Below, in pieces: positions 1 to 7,611 of a stretch of DNA of 64,000 nucleotides (position 1 is the first letter of the stretch; every line of letters starts with the position of its first letter). The DNA lies in the NCBI RefSeq assembly GCF_003943735.1, contig NZ_RJMV01000001.1, positions 293,552-357,551 of the forward strand, given 5' to 3'. The DNA is from Streptococcus sanguinis (lineage in GTDB: Bacteria; Bacillota; Bacilli; Lactobacillales; Streptococcaceae). A program made the position numbers and the translations under genes. The notes beneath the pieces are model-generated. The model ran no database searches, had not been told where the DNA came from, and saw only the letters and a list, made by a program, of their open reading frames with translations.

Positions 1-611
1 CCCTGCTCTGCAATGATAGTCTGCAGTTTTGGAGCAATATAGCTAATCCGCTGGGTCTGCGGATCCATCTTTATCAGCCGACCTCCGATATCAAAACACC
101 CTGTATCAATCACATCTCCTTCTCGGAAGACTGCCAGATTGGAAGTCCCCCCACCAATATCAATATTGACTACTGATGTATGATGCTCTTGAGAATACTG
201 ATGGCTGCAGGCCCCTTTACCAGCAATGATGCTCTCAAGGTCTGGACCGGCCGTCGCAACGACAAAGTCACCAGCATAGCCACTCAGTGCTTGAAGCACC
301 TGACTGGCATTTTCCTTGCGAGCCGTCTCACCAGTAATGATGACTGCCCCCATCTGAATATCTTTTTTCTGAATGCCTGCTTTCGCATACTCATTCAGAA
401 CAAAGTTTTTGATCTTATCCACCTCGATCAAAAGTTGATCCGAAATTGGTGTGAAGATAATTTCACTTTTATAAAGAACTTTTTTATCTGTAATATAGAC
501 ACGAGGAATAGTAAACACAGAAGCAATATTCTCGATGGTAAGCTCTGACAAGATCAGCTGTGTAGTGGCTGTCCCGATATCGAGCCCCACACTCAAAATT
601 TTATCTGACAT
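1..611 (-). CDS. eutA: Ethanolamine ammonia-lyase reactivating factor EutA (partial, C-terminus outside window)
   Basis: The frame opens at ATG 611 and runs off the left edge (about 203 codons present). The protein starts MSDKILSVGLDIGTATTQL, the phosphate-1 motif of the ASKHA/actin-like ATPase fold, and later shows VVNIDIGGGTSNLAVF, a second nucleotide-binding motif. Known role of the family: ATP-driven release of damaged cobalamin from the AdoCbl-dependent lyase EutBC. GGAGG at 620-624 lies 8 nt before the ATG. The gene follows eutW after a 113-nt gap that holds an ANTAR-type terminator. eutB/eutC are expected beyond the left edge but are not seen here. Confidence 0.9.
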   Translation of the reverse strand, partial: MSDKILSVGLDIGTATTQLILSELTIENIASVFTIPRVYITDKKVLYKSEIIFTPISDQLLIEVDKIKNFVLNEYAKAGIQKKDIQMGAVIITGETARKENASQVLQALSGYAGDFVVATAGPDLESIIAGKGACSHQYSQEHHTSVVNIDIGGGTSNLAVFREGDVIDTGCFDIGGRLIKMDPQTQRISYIAPKLQTIIAEQ

Positions 612-624
612 ACTAAAAACCTCC

Positions 625-715
625 AAAAAAAGACGCTCAAAGCAATGCAAACAAACGGAGTTCATTTACATTCTTCAAGCGTCATTGCTTTTTTCGACTG
701 ACATCATTGTTAGTC
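625..715 (-). promoter_or_regulatory. ANTAR (EutV) dual-hexaloop antitermination leader of eutA
   Basis: Reading the minus strand, hairpin P1 (715-696) has stem GACT-A-AC/GT-C-AGTC around loop AATGAT. After 5 nt, P2 (690-677) has stem AAGC/GCTT around loop AATGAC. From within the P2 loop a long terminator starts: the arm 683-661 pairs with 656-632, almost perfectly if G-U pairs and one bulge are allowed, and is followed by seven U (631-625). A and G at loop positions 1 and 4 match the published requirement for EutV-type ANTAR binding. The P2 3' arm is shared with the terminator 5' arm, so bound EutV should block termination and let eutA be read through from eutVW. Confidence 0.85.
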
Positions 716-724
716 TGGTAGTAT

Positions 725-2161
725 TTATTTTTTAAAACGAATGGTCGTTGTCGTCCCCTCACAGTCTGAGTGGATAGACAAGGTTCCAAACAACTTTCCT
801 TGGACAAAACGCTCCACCAAGAGTAGACCCAGATGATTTTCAAAGGTGTGCTCTCGATTGTAACCGCTACCATTATCCAGTACTTTTAAAGTTATTATAT
901 CATTTTTAAATCCAACCTGCAAACGGATTTGCGGTTTTTCTGGATTTTTTTTGTCCTTAAAAGCATGTTCATAGCTGTTCTGCAGTAATTCATTGACGAT
1001 TAGCGCCAGTGAAGTGGCTCGGCTGCTGTCGAGACAGAGTTCCGGTTCCAGGCTGTAGGTCAGGGTTATTTCCCTATGCCCGGAAAAACAGCGCTGAACA
1101 TTATCGATAACTCTCTTCAGCAGATGCTCAATCTGAATGCTGTCATCCTGCTGAGAAGACAGGAGTTCGTGGGTCGCCGCTATAGAGAGCACACGATTCA
1201 TACTGTCATTAAGAGCTTTTTTGGTGTCTGCTCCTAAACTTTGCTGAGCCTGTAGTCGCAGCAAGGAAACAACGGTTTGCAAGTTATTCTTTACCCGATG
1301 GTTCATTTCACGAATGGTAGTTGTATGGGTTAAGAGCTGCGCTTCCTTTTCCTTGATGTCTGTAATATCCTTACAGATCATGACCACATTTTCACTTTCA
1401 GCCAGCAAATAGCGTTTGACCAAAAAGCAATATGTTCCATAATGTACCTCAACTTGGTGAGGTTTTTCTTGAGGGGCTTGCGGTCCCAGTTGCTGGATTT
1501 CTTCAAAAGTCAGACTGTCTAAGACCAGATTGCTGTAGTGCATTCCCTCAATCGAGTCCATATAGCCCAGCTTATGGCGATAAGAATCGGCAGCTGCTTG
1601 ATTGAAATACTTGAGATAGCCCTGCTGGTCAAAGACCAGACAAGCTTCGTCAATATGATCAAATAAAACAAACTGCTCTTGCGCTGAAATCTCAGGAGTG
1701 CTTCGCAACCCAAAACCGTCGTCCTCTTTATCCAAAGAAAAGTGGTCCGGTAAAGTCTGAGGAGCATTTTTTTCGATAATCAGCGTTCCGATGACGCGCT
1801 CTTCTCTCACTATCGGAAAGACCGTCTGGTGAATGGCTAAGCCCTCCTGCGATCTGGCCGAAAGCCCAATCGAGGGAGCGCCCGTCTCCAAGGTTCGGAT
1901 AACACCTGGCTCATTTTCCAGATAAGCCATAGCACCTACGACCGAGTTTTCGTACAAGCTGAGCTTGCTTTCCGGTTTTTTGTGAAAGATGACAATGGCA
2001 TGTTCCGAAAAGATATTCTTTACGTCAATGAAGACATCTTCATTAGCATAAGCTGAGTTTTTCAATAATTCGTCAGCCTGTTGGACAAGATGCTCGATAT
2101 CAGCCTCATCCAAATTTGTCTGTTCCCGACAAAGCTGCTTTATCTTATCTTTATACATCAT
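725..2161 (-). CDS. eutW: Ethanolamine-sensing histidine kinase EutW
   Basis: 478 aa, no membrane segment, so a cytoplasmic sensor. Residues about 1-140 resemble the H_kinase_N sensor domain, about 165-275 a PAS domain, and then comes a HisKA_2 phosphoacceptor region with EMNHRVKNNLQ (His288). The C-terminal HATPase shows the N-box VNELLQNSYEHAF and the DNGSGY G-box. Known family role: autophosphorylation on sensing ethanolamine and transfer to EutV. The start ATG (2161) overlaps the eutV stop as TAATG, so the two are translationally coupled. The eutA attenuator lies just downstream. Confidence 0.93.
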   Translation of the reverse strand: MMYKDKIKQLCREQTNLDEADIEHLVQQADELLKNSAYANEDVFIDVKNIFSEHAIVIFHKKPESKLSLYENSVVGAMAYLENEPGVIRTLETGAPSIGLSARSQEGLAIHQTVFPIVREERVIGTLIIEKNAPQTLPDHFSLDKEDDGFGLRSTPEISAQEQFVLFDHIDEACLVFDQQGYLKYFNQAAADSYRHKLGYMDSIEGMHYSNLVLDSLTFEEIQQLGPQAPQEKPHQVEVHYGTYCFLVKRYLLAESENVVMICKDITDIKEKEAQLLTHTTTIREMNHRVKNNLQTVVSLLRLQAQQSLGADTKKALNDSMNRVLSIAATHELLSSQQDDSIQIEHLLKRVIDNVQRCFSGHREITLTYSLEPELCLDSSRATSLALIVNELLQNSYEHAFKDKKNPEKPQIRLQVGFKNDIITLKVLDNGSGYNREHTFENHLGLLLVERFVQGKLFGTLSIHSDCEGTTTTIRFKK

Positions 2162-2736
2162 TACACATCATCTTGGAGCACCAGCAATTTGGCAATCTCA
2201 ATCATCGGCACTCTCTTTTGCATACTAATTGTCCGAATGCGCTTGAAAGCTTCTGGCTCTGACAAATGATCACGAGCCATCAGCAAGCCTTTAGCCTTTT
2301 CAATCACAATCCGATCGTCTATTTTTTTAGACAGTTTGACCATTTCATTGGACATCTGCTGAAGCTGGCGGCCCTTCTCAATGCAGATCTCTACCATTGG
2401 AATCAAGGACTTGGCATCCAAAGGTTTAACCAAGTAAGCACTAATCCCATTGGTTTTAGCTTTTTGAACATAGTGTTCATCGCTGTAGGCTGACAGTAGA
2501 ATCACACTGTAGGCTAAAGCGTCTTCGAGTATCTTTTTACCCGCTGTCAGGCCATCCAGAAGCGGAAGCTTGATGTCCATCATGACCAAGTCACAACGAT
2601 ATTTCTGACACAAATCAATAGCCTCAAAGCCATCGGATGCCTCAGCCACCACTTCATAATCAGCTGCCTCTAATATATTTCGGATATCTAATCTTACAAT
2701 TGGATCATCATCAACAATTAGTATTCTGCCTTTCAT
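2161..2736 (-). CDS. eutV: Response regulator with ANTAR RNA-binding domain, EutV
   Basis: 191 aa. The N-terminal receiver has the acidic pair at VDDDP and the phosphoacceptor Asp54 in MMDIKLP; the conserved Lys is in AYLVKPLD. After a coiled-coil linker, residues about 125-187 form an ANTAR domain (IEKAKGLLMARDHLSEPEAF). This domain binds tandem hexaloop RNA hairpins and prevents termination. Start ATG 2736 is preceded by GAGGGGAAGT. Its predicted RNA targets in this window are the leaders of eutA, eutG, the phosphatase operon and cbiA, and the sRNA at 4648-4982. Confidence 0.95.
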   Translation of the reverse strand: MKGRILIVDDDPIVRLDIRNILEAADYEVVAEASDGFEAIDLCQKYRCDLVMMDIKLPLLDGLTAGKKILEDALAYSVILLSAYSDEHYVQKAKTNGISAYLVKPLDAKSLIPMVEICIEKGRQLQQMSNEMVKLSKKIDDRIVIEKAKGLLMARDHLSEPEAFKRIRTISMQKRVPMIEIAKLLVLQDDV

Positions 2737-2760
2737 ACTTCCCCTCGACAGTTTGATTTT

Positions 2761-3105
2761 TTATGTCCGTGTTACGACAGTGCTGGAGAAGCCCAAAATC
2801 TCTTCCAGACCTTGTAAAACGGCAATGAGAGCTGCCTCAACAGAAGAAACGTCACCTGTCATCACGACAGAGCCGCTGAAACGATCCACAAAACCAACTT
2901 GAACATCCGCAGCCTTGGTCGCAATATCAACCGCAATGATAGCCGCTTCACTCGGAGTGATCGTCAAGATTCCAATCGCATCCTTGATTTCTGCCTGCAA
3001 TCCTAATTTTTCAAAAATGACTTCATCAGGATTGGCGATAAGGTGCGCCAAGGTCACTTGTTTCCCAGGAACGTATTCCTGTATCATTCTTTGTTTTTCT
3101 TCCAA
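2761..3105 (-). CDS. eutS: Bacterial microcompartment shell protein EutS
   Basis: 114 aa, single BMC domain of the circularly permuted EutS/PduU type, starting [16 protein letters not shown], very like E. coli EutS (MDKERIIQEFVPGKQ). Such proteins form hexameric shell tiles of the ethanolamine microcompartment. The start is TTG at 3105, chosen because AGAAGG lies 9 nt upstream and the extra residues align with EutS; an in-frame ATG at 3087 is the alternative. It sits between eutG and eutV and has its own promoter-like sequence right after eutG. Confidence 0.93.
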   Translation of the reverse strand: MEEKQRMIQEYVPGKQVTLAHLIANPDEVIFEKLGLQAEIKDAIGILTITPSEAAIIAVDIATKAADVQVGFVDRFSGSVVMTGDVSSVEAALIAVLQGLEEILGFSSTVVTRT

Positions 3106-3163
3106 TTTAGTAAACCTTCTTCATGATTTTAAACCTTCAGAAGTGTACTGCATGCTCTTAAAC

Positions 3164-3192
3164 ATTATACAATAATTTTGGCATAACAGCAA
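3164..3192 (-). promoter_or_regulatory. Sigma-A-type promoter upstream of eutS
   Basis: Minus-strand TTGCTG (3192-3187), a 17-nt spacer and TATAAT (3169-3164). It lies in the 96-nt gap between eutG and eutS and could express eutS-eutV-eutW independently of the eutG attenuator. No hexaloop hairpin pair was found between this promoter and eutS, so basal EutVW synthesis may escape EutV control. Confidence 0.65.
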
Positions 3193-3201
3193 TTCAGAGG
3201 A

Positions 3202-4344
3202 TTAAAACGCTTTCTCTAATACTTTAAGCAGTTCTTCTGCCGTAGGGACGCGAGGGTTAGTCGGAGTACAGCCATCATGTAGAGCAGCTTCTGAAATTTC
3301 TACCTTGTACTGAGCAAAAGCATCTGCTTTCACACCATATTCTCTTAGAGAAGTTGGCATCTCCAGCTTTCTTTGCAGTTTCTTGATGGCTTCAACCAGC
3401 TGTCTTACTCCTGATACAGGGCTTGAAGCACTGCATCCCAGTAGTTTGGCAATATCCTGATAGCGGCTTGCTACAGTCTTGTCTATCGCCTGCCGGTTCC
3501 GGTTGTTGAATTCGATACCAGCATTATATTGAATGACATGGGGCATTAAAATACTGTTTAAACGACCATGAGGCACATGAAACTTAGCTCCTGCCGCATG
3601 TGCCAGACTGTGATTGATACCCAAAGAAGCTGTGTTAAAGGCCATACCAGCCAGAGTGGATGCTGCATGCATCTTTTCACGCGCTTCTACATCCTGACCA
3701 TTTTTGTAGGCTTTAGGTAGGTATTCAAAGACTAGCTTGATTGCCTTTTCAGCCAAGGCATCAGAGAAGTCCGTAGCCTTGGTCGATACATAAGCTTCAA
3801 TGGCATGGGTCAGTACATCCATTCCAGTGTCAGCCGTGATGTTACCAGGAAGTGACAGAACCAAATCCGCATCTAAGATAGCTACATCCGGAAGGATTTC
3901 TTTGGTCACTAAAGGATATTTGGTACCTCTCTCTGCATCCGTGATGACAGAAAAGGACGTTACTTCAGATCCAGTTCCGCTTGTCGTCGGAATGGCGATG
4001 AGAATGGCCTCTGAGAAGGCACCCTGTTTCTTGGCAAAATAATACATAGCCTTGGAAGCATCAATGGCAGAGCCTCCGCCAATAGAAAGCACAATGCTGA
4101 TTGGCTTGTCTCCTGCACTCTTGATACCAGCCACAACCGTTTCGATTGGCGGATCAGGCACAATGTCTGTGAAAACAACAATGTCATTGCTGTCATCAAA
4201 GTTGGCTAAAATGGCATCCAGCGTGCCAGATGTCTTCAAAAAAGGATCGGCAACGACTAAAATATGCTCGTTTTTATAATGGCTTAATTGCTGCAGAGCG
4301 CCCTTGCCCACATGCAATTCAGTCTTATAGGAAATCTTATACAT
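3202..4344 (-). CDS. eutG: Iron-containing alcohol dehydrogenase EutG
   Basis: 380 aa, group III metal-dependent alcohol dehydrogenase. The NAD-binding GGGSAIDASKAMYYF lies near residues 85-100. Metal-ligand signatures are TGMDVLTHAIEAYVS and the His-rich segment GINHSLAHAAGAKFHVPHGR. It reduces acetaldehyde from ethanolamine to ethanol and regenerates NAD+ in the microcompartment. AAGGAG lies 5 nt before the ATG. It is the first gene of the eut transcript, behind its own promoter and attenuator. Confidence 0.92.
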   Translation of the reverse strand: MYKISYKTELHVGKGALQQLSHYKNEHILVVADPFLKTSGTLDAILANFDDSNDIVVFTDIVPDPPIETVVAGIKSAGDKPISIVLSIGGGSAIDASKAMYYFAKKQGAFSEAILIAIPTTSGTGSEVTSFSVITDAERGTKYPLVTKEILPDVAILDADLVLSLPGNITADTGMDVLTHAIEAYVSTKATDFSDALAEKAIKLVFEYLPKAYKNGQDVEAREKMHAASTLAGMAFNTASLGINHSLAHAAGAKFHVPHGRLNSILMPHVIQYNAGIEFNNRNRQAIDKTVASRYQDIAKLLGCSASSPVSGVRQLVEAIKKLQRKLEMPTSLREYGVKADAFAQYKVEISEAALHDGCTPTNPRVPTAEELLKVLEKAF

Positions 4345-4377
4345 CTTTTCTCCTTTCTGTTGTATCTATTTTTAAAC

Positions 4378-4475
4378 AAAAAGAAACTATATGAAAATAA
4401 GACTGCTCCCCTACACACGTCACAGCATTTTCATATAGCTTCATTGCTTATTTATCTTCAGTACCCCTTTGTACT
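4378..4475 (-). promoter_or_regulatory. ANTAR (EutV) dual-hexaloop antitermination leader of eutG
   Basis: P1 (4475-4460) has stem AGTAC/GTACT with loop AAAGGG and starts almost at the predicted transcription start. P2 (4448-4437) has the short stem AGC/GCT with loop AATGAA. The terminator 5' arm (4440-4427) begins inside P2 and pairs over 14 bp with 4398-4385, followed by a U-rich run to 4378. The order P1, P2 and terminator sharing the P2 3' arm is the same as before eutA. Confidence 0.82.
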
Positions 4476-4482
4476 ATATTGA

Positions 4483-4511
4483 ATTATAACACAAAAGCGC
4501 TTTCAAGGCAA
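4483..4511 (-). promoter_or_regulatory. eutG promoter with a cre-like site in the spacer
   Basis: Minus-strand TTGCCT (4511-4506), 17-nt spacer, TATAAT (4488-4483). The spacer holds CAAAAGCGCTTTCA on the plus strand (4492-4505), matching 12 of 14 positions of the cre consensus TGWAANCGNTNWCA. CcpA bound here would sit between -35 and -10 and repress the eut genes when preferred sugars are present. Confidence 0.72.
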
Positions 4512-4612
4512 TGAAAAAGTCATTAATATAAGAAATTTTTAGTGCCGCATCCCCTTGCAAAGCCAAGTTTATTTGAAGAATTAAATTTTTATTAAAATTT
4601 AGTTCATTTTCC

Positions 4613-4641
4613 TTGTAATTCCCTGTGAAAGGTGTTACAAT
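4613..4641 (+). promoter_or_regulatory. Promoter for the plus-strand riboswitch RNA
   Basis: TTGTAA (4613-4618), 17-nt spacer, TACAAT (4636-4641) with TG one base upstream of the -10 (extended -10). It points away from eutG and into the cobalamin riboswitch; the predicted start is about 4648. Confidence 0.7.
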
Positions 4642-4647
4642 CTAGTT

Positions 4648-4982
4648 ACTAGGAAATTGATTTTAGTACTTTTAAGGATATGGAAGTCTGGTGCAAATCC
4701 AGCGCGGTCCCGCCACTGTGATAAGCTTTTCAGCTTTAAGTCAGGTCTTTATTCTTAAATTTTAGTAGATTTCATGCCTCGATGTAAGGTAGTGATGTCA
4801 GTTTGGAACAAACATTTTAGCTTAGTTTCCATTATTGACTCTACGTTTAAGTACGTTAATTTTCTAAAGATGAGGTTTCACTTGTCTTTCTGCAAAGGAG
4901 CAGAGTCAATAATTGGAAAGCTAGTGCTAATCAACGAAGCTTAGCATGAAGATACGATGATGTATAGGCGGCTTTCTTTTTT
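4648..4982 (+). ncRNA. EutX/Rli55-like riboswitch-containing decoy sRNA (candidate)
   Basis: No convincing ORF follows the riboswitch on the plus strand, and the next plus-strand gene is queG 7 kb away. Downstream of the aptamer come hairpins with ANTAR-like loops: 4889-4904 (TCTGC/GCAGA, loop AAAGGA), 4925-4946 (TGCTAA arm, loop AACGAA) and, after 5 nt, 4952-4965 (ATAC/GTAT, loop GATGAT). GAAAGC (4916-4921) pairs with GCTTTC (4971-4976) to enclose the last two, and six U follow (4977-4982). In Enterococcus and Listeria such RNAs sequester EutV unless AdoCbl causes early termination. The same role is inferred here. Confidence 0.75.
4655..4800 (+). ncRNA. Cobalamin (AdoCbl) riboswitch aptamer
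   Basis: Core signatures are present in order: GGTGCAAATCCAGC, then GCGGTCCCGCCACTGTGA, then a B12-box-like AAGTCAGGTC at 4738-4747. The boundaries are approximate. It lies on the plus strand, antisense in orientation to both eutG and pduO, which argues for a trans-acting RNA rather than a leader of an adjacent gene. Confidence 0.9.
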
Positions 4983-4995
4983 AGAATATCAAAAT

Positions 4996-5047
4996 AAGTT
5001 CTGTCCTTCCAAGACTCAGTAAGAGTCAATTTGGAAAGACAGAACTT
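4996..5047. terminator. Bidirectional terminator after pduO
   Basis: AAGTTCTGTCC... (4996-5012) pairs with 5031-5047 with one mismatch, enclosing GACTC/GAGTC. T-rich sequence follows on the plus strand, and ACTTATTTTG on the minus strand. It ends the phosphatase-eutP-cobD-pduX-cobT-pduO transcript. Confidence 0.8.
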
Positions 5048-5063
5048 TTTCTGTTTCTTTTTG

Positions 5064-5663
5064 TCACTGGCGTTTGCTTGCCCAACGCTCAACATCCGCC
5101 TTGGTGATATTGTGGAAGACCTTAGCACCTCTTTCATAGGCGATGTCTTCTTGATTTTTAGTAAAGTTGATTACTCGAGCCAAGGCAAAGAAGTAATCTG
5201 ATAGACGGTTGACAAAAATCAGGACATTATTGTTAATTTCTGTAGTCCACATAGCCCCTACGATATGACGCTCTGCCCGTCTTGCAATGGTCCGAGCCAC
5301 ATGAATCATGGAAGCAATCTCGTCACCGCCTGGCAGGATAAATCTTTCCAGAGCCGGTGGAATTTCTGCGTAGGTATCAATCCTCTCCTCAATCCAGTCA
5401 ATCAGTTGCTGATCGACCTTATAAGGGTAAACTCCCTTTGGTGTAGAGAGGTCTGAACCACAGTCAAAGAGATAATGCTGCAGCTGGAGCAGCTCATCTC
5501 TCAGCTTATCATCCTTGTCCAGCTTGGTAATGGTATAACCAATCCAAGAGTTAAGCTCATCAATGGTTCCGTAAGCATTAACTCGTTCTGCATCCTTGGC
5601 GACACTTTGGCCGCCAACTAGCTTGGTCAAGCCCTTGTCACCTGTTTTTGTATAGAGTTGCAT
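5064..5663 (-). CDS. pduO: ATP:cob(I)alamin adenosyltransferase, PduO type (copy 1)
   Basis: 199 aa. The motifs YTKTGDKG at the N-terminus, YGTIDELNSWIG, ARRAER and NRLSDYFFALAR are the ATP- and cobalamin-binding signatures of the PduO/MMAB family. It transfers the 5'-deoxyadenosyl group of ATP to cob(I)alamin, giving AdoCbl for ethanolamine ammonia-lyase. Last gene of an operon with cobT and pduX. A second PduO-type gene lies at 33188-33763. It may correspond functionally to EutT of other eut clusters. Confidence 0.92.
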   Translation of the reverse strand: MQLYTKTGDKGLTKLVGGQSVAKDAERVNAYGTIDELNSWIGYTITKLDKDDKLRDELLQLQHYLFDCGSDLSTPKGVYPYKVDQQLIDWIEERIDTYAEIPPALERFILPGGDEIASMIHVARTIARRAERHIVGAMWTTEINNNVLIFVNRLSDYFFALARVINFTKNQEDIAYERGAKVFHNITKADVERWASKRQ

Positions 5664-5675
5664 ATTTTTCCTCCT

Positions 5676-6743
5676 TTAAGTCACATTTTTGCGAATATCA
5701 ACATAATCTTCTTCTCTCAAGCTGCCTTCAGCAAAGGTTGGCATGTGCTCCATGGTATAGACAGCATTTTCCAGCAGAAAGAAAGCCAAAGGACAGCCCG
5801 AGCCTTCACCTAGCCGCATATCCAGCAAAAGCATAGGCTCCAGTCCTAGAAAGTCACTGACCAGTTTGTAAGCAGGCTCCGTCGAAGCATGGGAAGCAAA
5901 GGTATAGTCCAAGACATGAGGAGTCAGCTGATGGGCAATCAGCAGCCCCGTCAGAGAAATAAGACCGTCCACTACACATGGCAGCTGATAGCTGGCACAG
6001 GCGAGATGAGTGCCTGCCATAGCCAGCATATCTAGCCCACCAAGCTTAGCGGTCAGATCCAGAATATCTCCATAAGGAGCGTGACGATCCAAACACTGCT
6101 GGATAACGGCAGTTTTATGAGTTTTCATATCCTGAGTCAGACCAGCTCCATAGCCTGTGACGTCTTCTGCTTTAAGACCGAGAACTGCCGCAATGACAGC
6201 AGCCGAGGTGGTGGTGTTGCCAATCCCCATTTCTCCAGTTCCAAAGAGACGATAGCCGTCTTTGATCAAGGCCTCTGTCTTCTTGTAGCCGACTAGAATT
6301 GCCGCTATAGCCTGCTCGCGAGTCATGGCCTGCTCCTTGAGCATGTTACGCGTCCCATGACAGACCTTGTCCTTATTTTCCTCAAAGATATCCTTCTTGC
6401 AGCCAATGTCTACCAGGCAGATGTCTGAACCAGCATGTTCTGAAATGGCACACAAGCCTGATTTCCCTACTAGAATATTGCGAGCAACAGTATAGGTCGT
6501 TTCTTGAGGATTGGCAGAAACGCCTTCAGCCACAATGCCATTATCTGCCACGTAGACGAGAACAATCTTCTTCTCTAAATCAATGGGACCAGAAAACATG
6601 GCATGCAAGCGAGCATAGATGGTCTCGAGCTTCCCTAAGGAGCCTGGCGGCTTTCCTAGCTGATCACAGTAGCGCCGGCCTTCTTGAAGCTTGTCTTTGT
6701 CTATCGGAAGAATCTGCTCAATAATTTTTTCTAAGTCTTTCAA
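5676..6743 (-). CDS. cobT: Nicotinate-nucleotide:dimethylbenzimidazole phosphoribosyltransferase CobT
   Basis: 355 aa from the TTG at 6743, one base after the pduX stop, with GGAGGAGA 9 nt upstream; a longer reading frame exists but lies inside pduX. Shows GKPPGSLGKLE near the N-terminus, FGTGEMGIGNTTT and GAGLTQD, typical of CobT. It activates a lower-ligand base to its alpha-ribotide for the nucleotide loop of cobalamin. Length matches the family (about 350 aa). Confidence 0.93.
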   Translation of the reverse strand: MKDLEKIIEQILPIDKDKLQEGRRYCDQLGKPPGSLGKLETIYARLHAMFSGPIDLEKKIVLVYVADNGIVAEGVSANPQETTYTVARNILVGKSGLCAISEHAGSDICLVDIGCKKDIFEENKDKVCHGTRNMLKEQAMTREQAIAAILVGYKKTEALIKDGYRLFGTGEMGIGNTTTSAAVIAAVLGLKAEDVTGYGAGLTQDMKTHKTAVIQQCLDRHAPYGDILDLTAKLGGLDMLAMAGTHLACASYQLPCVVDGLISLTGLLIAHQLTPHVLDYTFASHASTEPAYKLVSDFLGLEPMLLLDMRLGEGSGCPLAFFLLENAVYTMEHMPTFAEGSLREEDYVDIRKNVT

Positions 6744-6744
6744 A

Positions 6745-7611
6745 CTAGTCTGTCTCCTCCCTGACCGGCTGCACCCCTTCAAAAATAATCCTGCTCAAGG
6801 TCCGAGTCTGATAATAAGCCCCACTGGCTGAGCGAGCTAGTTCAGCCTCCAATTGAGGCAAGTTTTCTAGCTGTTCCCTGCTCAGCAGCAGACCAACCAA
6901 TGTGCCACTATGGGCAACATTGAGCCCTAAGCATTGGTATTTTTTTACCAAATTCAGTAATTCTTCCAGATAGGGCTTGGGCAGCCGTTGGTTATTCAAC
7001 AAAGCACTATAACTCGCTAAATGGCCAATCTTTTCCAGACTCTTCTCCTGACAAGCCTCCTGAAAGAGAGGAAGCAAGCGTTTGGACTCCTCAGCCGGAT
7101 AGCTAGGACTGTCCTTCATCCGAACCAAGTCAAGGGTAGTCACCATCTCCACAGGCTCCAAGATATAAACATAGAGCTCCGGTTGCCAGTCTGTCTGCCA
7201 GACCACTTGACCAGTCAGGGGATTAATGACCGTCCAGTTCTCAAAAGCCACCGAGTCAGTAGGCTCAATCTTGGCACAGAGACGAGTTAAATCTGCTGCT
7301 CTTAGAGGCTGCTTCTGCCCCAGAGCAGCTGCCTGCAGGCAGCTAACCATATCTGCTGTGCTGCTAGAATAGCCCTTGCTGATAGGCAGGTCGGACTCCT
7401 GAACAAAAGAGAAAGCATTGGACTCAGGCAGGAGCTCCAAAGCTCGCCTTACCTTTTCACCTTGGTCTTGCCTTGCGAGAGACGAAGCTCCGTCCGATCT
7501 CACTCGACTGCTCTTCTCAATCCCATAGGAGAGCAGGACTTCCTGCTCTCCAACTAAACCTTGAAATAATTCACCGCAGGAACCTGGACAGGAAACCATT
7601 ACCTTAGTCAT
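6745..7611 (-). CDS. pduX: L-threonine kinase PduX (GHMP kinase)
   Basis: 288 aa. Starts MTKVMVSCPGSCGELFQG, the PduX signature, followed by the GHMP ATP-binding loop around SKGYSSSTADM. Makes L-threonine phosphate, the substrate of CobD for the aminopropanol linker. Its start overlaps the cobD stop by 8 nt, and cobT starts right after it, so cobD-pduX-cobT are tightly coupled. Confidence 0.9.
   Translation of the reverse strand: MTKVMVSCPGSCGELFQGLVGEQEVLLSYGIEKSSRVRSDGASSLARQDQGEKVRRALELLPESNAFSFVQESDLPISKGYSSSTADMVSCLQAAALGQKQPLRAADLTRLCAKIEPTDSVAFENWTVINPLTGQVVWQTDWQPELYVYILEPVEMVTTLDLVRMKDSPSYPAEESKRLLPLFQEACQEKSLEKIGHLASYSALLNNQRLPKPYLEELLNLVKKYQCLGLNVAHSGTLVGLLLSREQLENLPQLEAELARSASGAYYQTRTLSRIIFEGVQPVREETD

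Noticed and set aside
3106..3201. ANTAR hairpin pair before eutS
   Set aside because: No pair of hexaloop hairpins and no terminator with a U tract could be found; only a promoter.
4288..4482. Plus-strand open frame of 64 codons over the eutG leader
   Set aside because: It covers the eutG start, attenuator and -35/-10 region and has no ribosome site; the DNA is explained by regulatory structure.
4655..4800. Riboswitch as a cis leader of pduO or eutG
   Set aside because: Both genes are on the minus strand while the aptamer is on the plus strand, followed by its own terminator.
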